Part shown: piece after piece, positions 57,598-64,000 of the stretch
Layout of the letters: each line of letters begins with the position of its first letter
Position numbering within the stretch: position 1 is the first letter of the stretch
From: Lactifluus volemus
Lineage: Eukaryota > Basidiomycota > Agaricomycetes > Russulales > Russulaceae
Direction: 5' to 3'
Length of the DNA: 64,000 bases
Assembly: GCA_022376515.1 (NCBI GenBank)
Contig: WTXI01000025.1
Location: forward strand, 335,890-399,889
Notes under the pieces: model-generated
Databases searched by the model: none
The model's input: only the letters and a program-made list of their open reading frames with translations
What the model was told of the DNA's origin: nothing
Made by a program: the position numbers and the translations under genes

Positions 57598-60500
57598 ATG
57601 TCCTCCAGTACAGACCCCCCCGCGAAAAACACCCGCTCTGCCCATGCACGCCGCACGGAAAAGAGCAAACCTGCACTTCCTAGTGAAGAGCAACCCCCAA
57701 AGAAACCGGAGAGAGTTGCGGTTCAGGCTGAAGCCCCCGCACGCTCTGAGTTAACACAGTTGACACCAATTGCGGAAGACCCGCAGATAAATATAAGTCC
57801 TTCAGCAGAAGGGAGCTTTCCCCACATCCCAGAGAAATCAGAGGGGCCCCAGATCCGCGAGATACCGGATGATCCCCAGATTGAAACAGAACAGTCCTTT
57901 GCGACTGCACACGCAAGTTTTACCCCGCTCTCAGCGGCAATGAGTACTTATGCGTACTACGGCGAGCCAGAGGAAAGACTCCCAACCCCCGAGCCGCGCC
58001 GGGACAAGGGAAAGCAACGCGCAGACTACGGACCATCGCAGAGGGCATCCGGTAGTGCGCAAAGTAATCAAAGTGAATCACCCCAGGCGCGCACTAACAG
58101 AGAACTCAGAGAGCTAGGTCAGGAAGTGCTCAGATGGGGCAATCACCTAAGGAAAGCTACGTTTGAGCTAGAAGCGCGGATGGAAGAGCAAGACGACCTC
58201 CAGCGGCGCTTTAGATCAGCCCGCGAACAGTACGATCTCTCGAAACAAATGTTTCAGGAGACACAACAGAGCCTGGATCGGTTTGTCCTTGCGACCGATA
58301 GTGAAGAATCGCATCCGATCTCACCGCGAACATCAGCGGTCCAAGAGATCTACAGAGATCGCGGATCCGACGAGGAAACCGCAGATTACAGCAGGTGACA
58401 AAGTGCCCAGGCGCGATTCGCTTCTCAGACACCCGCAATCAAGTTAGAGGAGACAGATCTCAGTGAAATGCCCCCGGACGAGGAGGCGATGCGCTTAGAT
58501 CGGGCGCGCCAGCGAAGCGATCAGATCTGGGAACAGTGCGAAGCTGATATCAGAAGATCTAGAGCTAAAGTAAAGCACCGACCTGCCCGAGGAAGGGGTG
58601 GCCCCCCTCCCTGGGCAAGATCAGAAAGAGACCAGTACAATCCAGACGACCCTCAGGACGAGGACAGGCACCAGATATCAGAGCGCGTACACACGCCGAC
58701 CCCAGAAAGAGCAGACCCACCGCGATCTGCCACGCCAATAGCCGTGCCAGCTCCAGATCCGCATGCACTGGATGCGGATTACGCTCGGAGACTGCACAGG
58801 GCACGCGAGCAACAGCTAAGACCACCTATAGCGCCTCAGGCGGTATATCCGGCAGCTAATCAGTACGCGGCCAATCAGGCTCAGTACGGAGCGCAGCCCG
58901 TAAACATGCTGCCTCCCGCATTAAATCAGAGGGCACCACAAGCGCAAGCACAAGCCCCCCACTTCGCGGGAGCTCCCCCGGTTCACGGACCTATTAATCC
59001 CGCTGCGCCACACATGCCTCCGGTGCCGCCAGCGTTTGCACCTGTGGCCCCTCACATGCCCCCGGTACCAGCCGCGATGGCGCCGGGACGCCCGCATGTA
59101 GATCATGAAGCCAATATGGTGGCCAGTTTAATCCGACACGTTCGGGAATCCCTAGTGGGAATACCCCCAGATCTACCGGAGATCAAGGGGCTTCGAGCAA
59201 AGATGCCAGAGGCTTACTCAGGCGAAGATAACTTTGACACACTAGACAACTGGTTGCAGGGTTTACTGCGCTACTTTAAGATCAGCCGCCTCACCGCGGA
59301 TGATAGGGATGGGGATCGCGTATTAGTTACAGGATCTTGCCTTAAGGGTAAAGCAGAACGTTGGTTTATCCACGAAGTAGAGCGTCCAACGCGACTGATC
59401 CGCGATTGGACATTTGAATCAGTGATCGTCGGATTATTCAGATCATTCATAACTACTGCTACTGCCCTTCAGGCGATGCGCAGATATGCTCAGATCAAAT
59501 ATACACAAGAAGAAGGCGTGTCAGCCTTCTATCGCGATCTGCTGATGTGGGCAGGACGTCTTGCACAGATGCCAGATGAATATTCATTCAAGCGACGCCT
59601 GATCAATGGATTACCAGCAGAGATCCGAGATCATCTTGCACTCCACGAAGGCATAACAGCAGAAACTGGATCTATTGGCGCGATAGTGGAAAGAGCTCGG
59701 TACATCGAGACAACATTCCACCTGATCAGATCTAGGCGAAAGCCAGATGGACAGAGTGCACCGGGAGTGTCTGGTATTGCAGGAACCCCCCACAGATCTA
59801 CACGAGATAGCAGGGATTCTCGCGATCGCAATCAGTCGGCCAGAAAGCCACTTAACAGATCTGGCGGCAAGATAAGGCCGCAGACACAACAAGCTGGATC
59901 TAAGCCAGTACAGACATCTACCCATCAATCAGGGAAGGGCGACACTTCAAAACTAACATGTTATAAGTGTGGCCAACCCGGACATATAGCCACTAATCCA
60001 AAATGCCCTCAATACAAGAAACCAGCGCAGCGCCAGATGTTCGCTGCACAAGTGATCGATGATAGATCGGAGAGCGATCTACCCGAGCCTGATAAACCCT
60101 CAGAAGGATCTGAGGAATTAGACAATGCTGATCTCGATCCAGGGGGCAGCGATGAACAAGAAGAGCGATCGGACCCGGATGACAATACCGACGTCCCTGA
60201 TGGCTCACAATATGATGAAGATCAGACAACCTATGACGAGTACGATGGATATGCAATGCCATCGGAAGATGACGATCTTGAAACCGAGTACCTCCGGGCA
60301 ATGCACGAGGACGGAGATCACTCCGAAGCTCCTCCGCCTCAGCTAGAGGATGCGGATTGGGAGCCCCGGCGCAACGAGATCCGCGTGTGCTATGAGCGTG
60401 CGCCATGGGTGCCTCATGATGCACTTGAATTCACTCCGCAATTCAGCGTTACACACATTCGCGGGTGCAATGTGTGCGCCACTTTCAAGGAGCACGCCGT

Positions 60501-61764
60501 GATCATGAAAGCACTCGAGGGCGATAACTCGATCGCCTGGAAATCTCGAGATAAGTTCGAGAGGGATCTAGTGTCCCTCGGATGGACCATGGCATTCACG
60601 GAAAGCCGGGGGCACCCCATTACTGCACTCAGTGCTTTAAATCATGCATTAGAAGAGAAGATTCATCGCCTCACAGTAGAAGTGGAAGCGCTACGTCTAT
60701 CTACCAGTCGTGCTATCGCAAAACGCAAGGACCTCGAGGAGGCCCTCGATCTAGAACGTTTCGATCTCGATCTTAGATATACAGAGTTTGATCTGCTGCA
60801 ATCGCAGTGCAGACAGATCGCTCGATATTGCACAGAGCTGGAGAATCGACTGAAGGCTTCGGAGATTGTCCAGCACACAGCTAATCCCACTGATAATCGA
60901 GATCTACGTTCACTCATTGCACTGATAAGTGCTCTACCCCACGATGATGGGGACATTCAGATGCGAACCGAAGCTACTTCGGAAGAAGACGATCTAAGCG
61001 AGATCAGAAGCAACGGCTCGATTGGGCCCGTGCCTAAGCACGTCGGAACGGTCCAAGGGCCACAGATCAACGGGATCATAGATGCCCGTAATGAGATAAA
61101 TAATCAAGCAGTACCTACGTATGAATTCATTCAGAATGGCAATAACGATGAGATCACCATCGTTTGCATTGCAGCTGCACGCGATGTCGATCAGCCTAAC
61201 GATCGGGAGTTCAGATCGGCCCAGCGCAGAACTTATGCGATCGGTGAACGACCTCGCAGCTCTAAGAATGATCGCAGGTGTATGGCTGCCCTGATTAAAG
61301 TGAATGGCCTCGAAGCCTATGCCCTGCTAGACTCAGGAAGCACCACAGTATCTGTTACACATGATTTCGCTCGCGTAGCCAAATTGAACGTTACTCAGTT
61401 GGAGAACCCGATCGCGCTACAACTAGGCACGGTCGGGAGTAGGTCTGTTATTAATTTCGGAGCGAAAGCTTCGCTCACGCTTGGCCCAATCAAAGATGAT
61501 GACGCCTATCTAGACGTCGTCAATATTGATCGCTATGATATGATCATTGGCACTCCATTCATGCGAAGACATGAATTAGTAATGGATTTCGGCCAAAACA
61601 CATTATCCTATCATGGACAGGTAGTCCCCACCTTATCGGCGGGACAGGAAGATCTGATGATCTCCCGAAAGCGATCTGCGCGAGCACGACCCCCGCATCT
61701 AGCGGAGCAACGATCTCGCGCACTGATCATTGACTATCGGCCGGATCTGCGAAACCTCCGCTAA
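57598..61764 (+). pseudogene. Gypsy gag-protease ORF with a premature TGA
   Basis: Translation starts at ATG 57598 (MSSSTDPPAKNTRS). The frame is open to 61764 except for one TGA at 58396-58398, within DYSR-stop-QSAQARF. Downstream come a Gag capsid-like region (LDNWLQGLLRYFKISRL, VSAFYRDLLMWAGRL), a zinc knuckle CYKCGQPGHIATNPKC (CX2CX4HX6C), an acidic linker, a coiled-coil stretch, and a retropepsin-like protease with the DSG triad (YALLDSGSTTVSV). The TGA is in CGA-to-TGA context, which fits a C-to-T change at a CpG. Confidence 0.85.
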
Positions 61765-61832
61765 TACACCGCGATCTGGGCATACGATCATCACTTCCGA
61801 GCGAGGGGCGGAAGGAGATTCGCGTCCAATCA

Positions 61833-64000
61833 ATGGACACTATAAATAACACTATTACAGATAAGATCGATCTAGAGAGTTGTCGCGAACGCTGGTTCGC
61901 GAAATATGCAGACATTATGAATGGTTCCCCGCCCGGACTACCACCATTACGAGAGATCAATCACAAAATACCTTTGATTGATGAGAATAAGCACTATTCC
62001 TATCGACTACCGAGATGTGCTGAGGCGATGCGACCTAAGCTGATGGAGAAGCTTCGCCATACATTGATAACGGCTGGTGGACCCCTAAAGCGGTACCACA
62101 GGCAGCACCATTGCTGTGCATCTTGAAGAAATCTGGCGGTCTACGCACAGTCATGGACTGTCGCCAACGGAATGATAATACACATAAGGACGTCACTCCA
62201 TTCCCAGATCAAGATCAGATCCGGATGGACGTGGCGCGCGCGAGATACCGATCTAAGATCGATCTATCTAACGCCTACGAACAAGTGCGAGTTGATCCCG
62301 CAGACGTGCACAAGACTGCATTCTCCACAGTCTTCGGGACCTTCGAAAGCAACGTGATGCAGCAGGGCGATTGTAATGCGCCTGCCACATTCCTACGCCT
62401 CATGACAGCGATCTTCCGAGATGTGATCGGAATCTATGTGTATGCCTACCTAGATGATCTATTTATCTTCAGCGATACGCTGGAAGATCATGAAGCGCAT
62501 CTGGATCATGTGTTTAGAACGCTAAGGAAACATCGACTTTATCTCGAAAGAGATAAGTGCGATCTTTATTCAAGCGACATGGACTGTCTCGGACATCGCA
62601 TAGATGATCGGGGAGTGCACGCCGACGCCGATAAGATGGCGAAGGTACGAGAATGGCGTACACCCCGCAATCACAAAGATGTACAGCGATTCCTTGGACT
62701 TGTGCAGTATCTGGCACACTTCATGCCAGATGTTACTGCATACACCAGTTCATTGTCTGCGATCTGCCGGAATGGGCAACCATTCTATTGGAAACCGTTG
62801 CATGAAGCATGCTTTGAGAATATTAAGGCGATCGCATGTAGATCGCCGATCCTTAAACCTATCAACCCGTTATCTGTCGACCCGATCTGGGTAATTTGCG
62901 ATGCATCAATGTCCGGAATCGGTGCGATGTATGGGCAAGGTGAAACTTGGCAGACCTGCCGCCCCGCAGGCTTCATGTCGAAGAAGTTCACTTCAGCTCA
63001 GATGAATTACAGAGTTTTCGAGATGGAAACGATCGCGATCCTTGAGGCACTCCTTAAATGGGAAGATAAGCTTCTAGGACGGAAGCTCCAGATCGTTACA
63101 GATCATAAGGCACTAGAGTTCTTCAAAACTCAACGCCGACTTAATAGCAGACAGGCGCGATGGATGGAATTCCTAGCGCGATTTGATTTCGACATCGTCT
63201 ATATTAAAGGGGAATCTAATCTAGTAGCGGATGCACTCTCACGATACTACGAGAGTGATCTGTGGGACGAGCAGCAGAGTGCGGCTCAATATGTAAACGC
63301 AGATTCTCGGCTAGATCCCGAGGGAGAAGATCTGCCATGGGATCGATTTGAAGAGAATCGCGCGATGAGCACGCAGAGTGAGGATGTCCTCACGGCCGGC
63401 CGCCCCAAGAGACAACGGCGTACTCCTAAAAGACCAGATGAAGACGTCTCGTTCGCGCCTAAGCGCAAGATCGTAGAGGCGATCGAGCCACGCCAGAGTG
63501 AGGCGGCAGAGCTTGCTGCACACAAAGAACCGGATCCCCTACCCCAGATGACAGATCTGCCCCCTGGCGACTCTCAGGATGATCCCAGAGTGATTGATTC
63601 ATTAGATCATCACTCAGATCTTCGGCCGCACGTCGAGGGTGATAAGATCTTCATGAAAGACGTGAGACGTGGATATCAGAAAGATTCGCTGTTCTCAAAG
63701 ATACTCGCGAAGATTAAACACTACAAGAGCTTCACGATCATCGATAATCTGCTGTATACACACAATCTAGCCGGAGATCGCGTACTGTGCATTCCGGCGG
63801 TCGTACGCGATAAGCGACGCCTAACCGAGATCGTGATCACGCAGGCACACCAAGTGTTAGGACACCTGGGGCCACAAAAGACGTCGGAATATATCCGCCG
63901 CTACTATTGGTGGCCACGCATCGGACAGGATGTGGAATTATACTGTAAAACATGCCCAGTATGTCAGACGACCAAGGATCGCACTCAGAAAGTGCCGGGA
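61833..64000 (+). CDS. Gypsy reverse transcriptase / RNase H / integrase (partial, frameshifted)
   Basis: The RT begins around RWFAKYADIMNG with LPPLREINHKIPL. Near 62080 the frame changes inside the conserved AGWWTPK region: upstream reads in one frame to ITAGG, while PKAVPQAAPLLCILKKSG reads in another. From there the frame is open to the window end: MDCRQRNDNTHKD, SKIDLSNAYEQVRVDP, the YLDD catalytic box (YVYAYLDDLFIF), DCLGHRIDD, RNase H (VICDASMSGIGA, FEMETIAILEAL, VTDHKALEFF), and the integrase HHCC finger (HQVLGHLG, YCKTCPVCQ). The protein is cut at the window edge before the DDE core. Confidence 0.88.

Larger units (their letters stand above)
56671..64000 (+). mobile_element. Ty3/Gypsy LTR retrotransposon, 5' part
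   Basis: Gag, protease, reverse transcriptase, RNase H and the integrase zinc finger follow in the Ty3/Gypsy order, all on the plus strand. The element runs off the window, so the 3' LTR and the integrase core are not seen. The left edge is placed at TGTAAGGCGCCCC (56671), a usual LTR start, preceded by AAAGC as the candidate target duplication. Confidence 0.85.

Overview
The window looks like nuclear DNA from a filamentous basidiomycete, most likely an agaricomycete. Most genes have many short introns of about 45-65 bp with GT..AG ends and a tRNA-Leu carries a tiny intron. It holds large C2-NACHT-WD40 proteins typical of agaricomycete genomes, a GH131 enzyme, and a Ty3/Gypsy retrotransposon. 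The species cannot be named from the sequence alone.

Layout. 1-6.5 kb: a tRNA-Ala, an intact RPAP1 homologue, and an HNH-nuclease gene. 6.9-14.3 kb: a patchwork of duplicated and broken pieces. It contains two separate RPAP1 relics, an intact GH131 gene (its 3' relic sits beside the intact RPAP1), an antisense NmrA-like fragment joined to a DNA ligase I fragment and bracketed by AT-rich blocks, and the broken start of a third NLR. 14.4-27.7 kb: two complete tandem NLR genes (C2-like, NACHT, WD40, conserved C-terminal tail) on the same strand with one small gene between them. 28-31.6 kb: a decayed condensin subunit 1 copy. 32-47.4 kb: an ordinary gene-dense segment with a 2OG-Fe(II) oxygenase, CCDC25, a cytochrome P450, a second identical tRNA-Ala, an aldehyde dehydrogenase, a small hypothetical gene, PRMT3, tRNA-Leu and RBM25. 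47.4-56.7 kb: sparse, with a coiled-coil ORF, a P450 pseudogene related to the first P450, and an acid trehalase whose frame is broken. 56.7 kb to the end: the 5' part of a Ty3/Gypsy element cut by the window edge.

The most distinctive biology is the NLR cluster. Both genes splice in phase through nine exons and end in long, highly regular WD40 arrays (14 and about 16 units). The second array is nearly identical between units in DNA, with differences concentrated at a few codons. This is the pattern known for fast-evolving fungal recognition receptors such as the HET-D/HET-E family. A third NLR start, duplicated RPAP1 pieces and captured gene fragments surround the pair, so this is a rearranging recognition-gene neighbourhood. 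The housekeeping genes (RPAP1, CCDC25, PRMT3, RBM25) appear intact on either side.

Exon boundaries were worked out by hand from splice signals, reading phase and family conservation. No database search was run.
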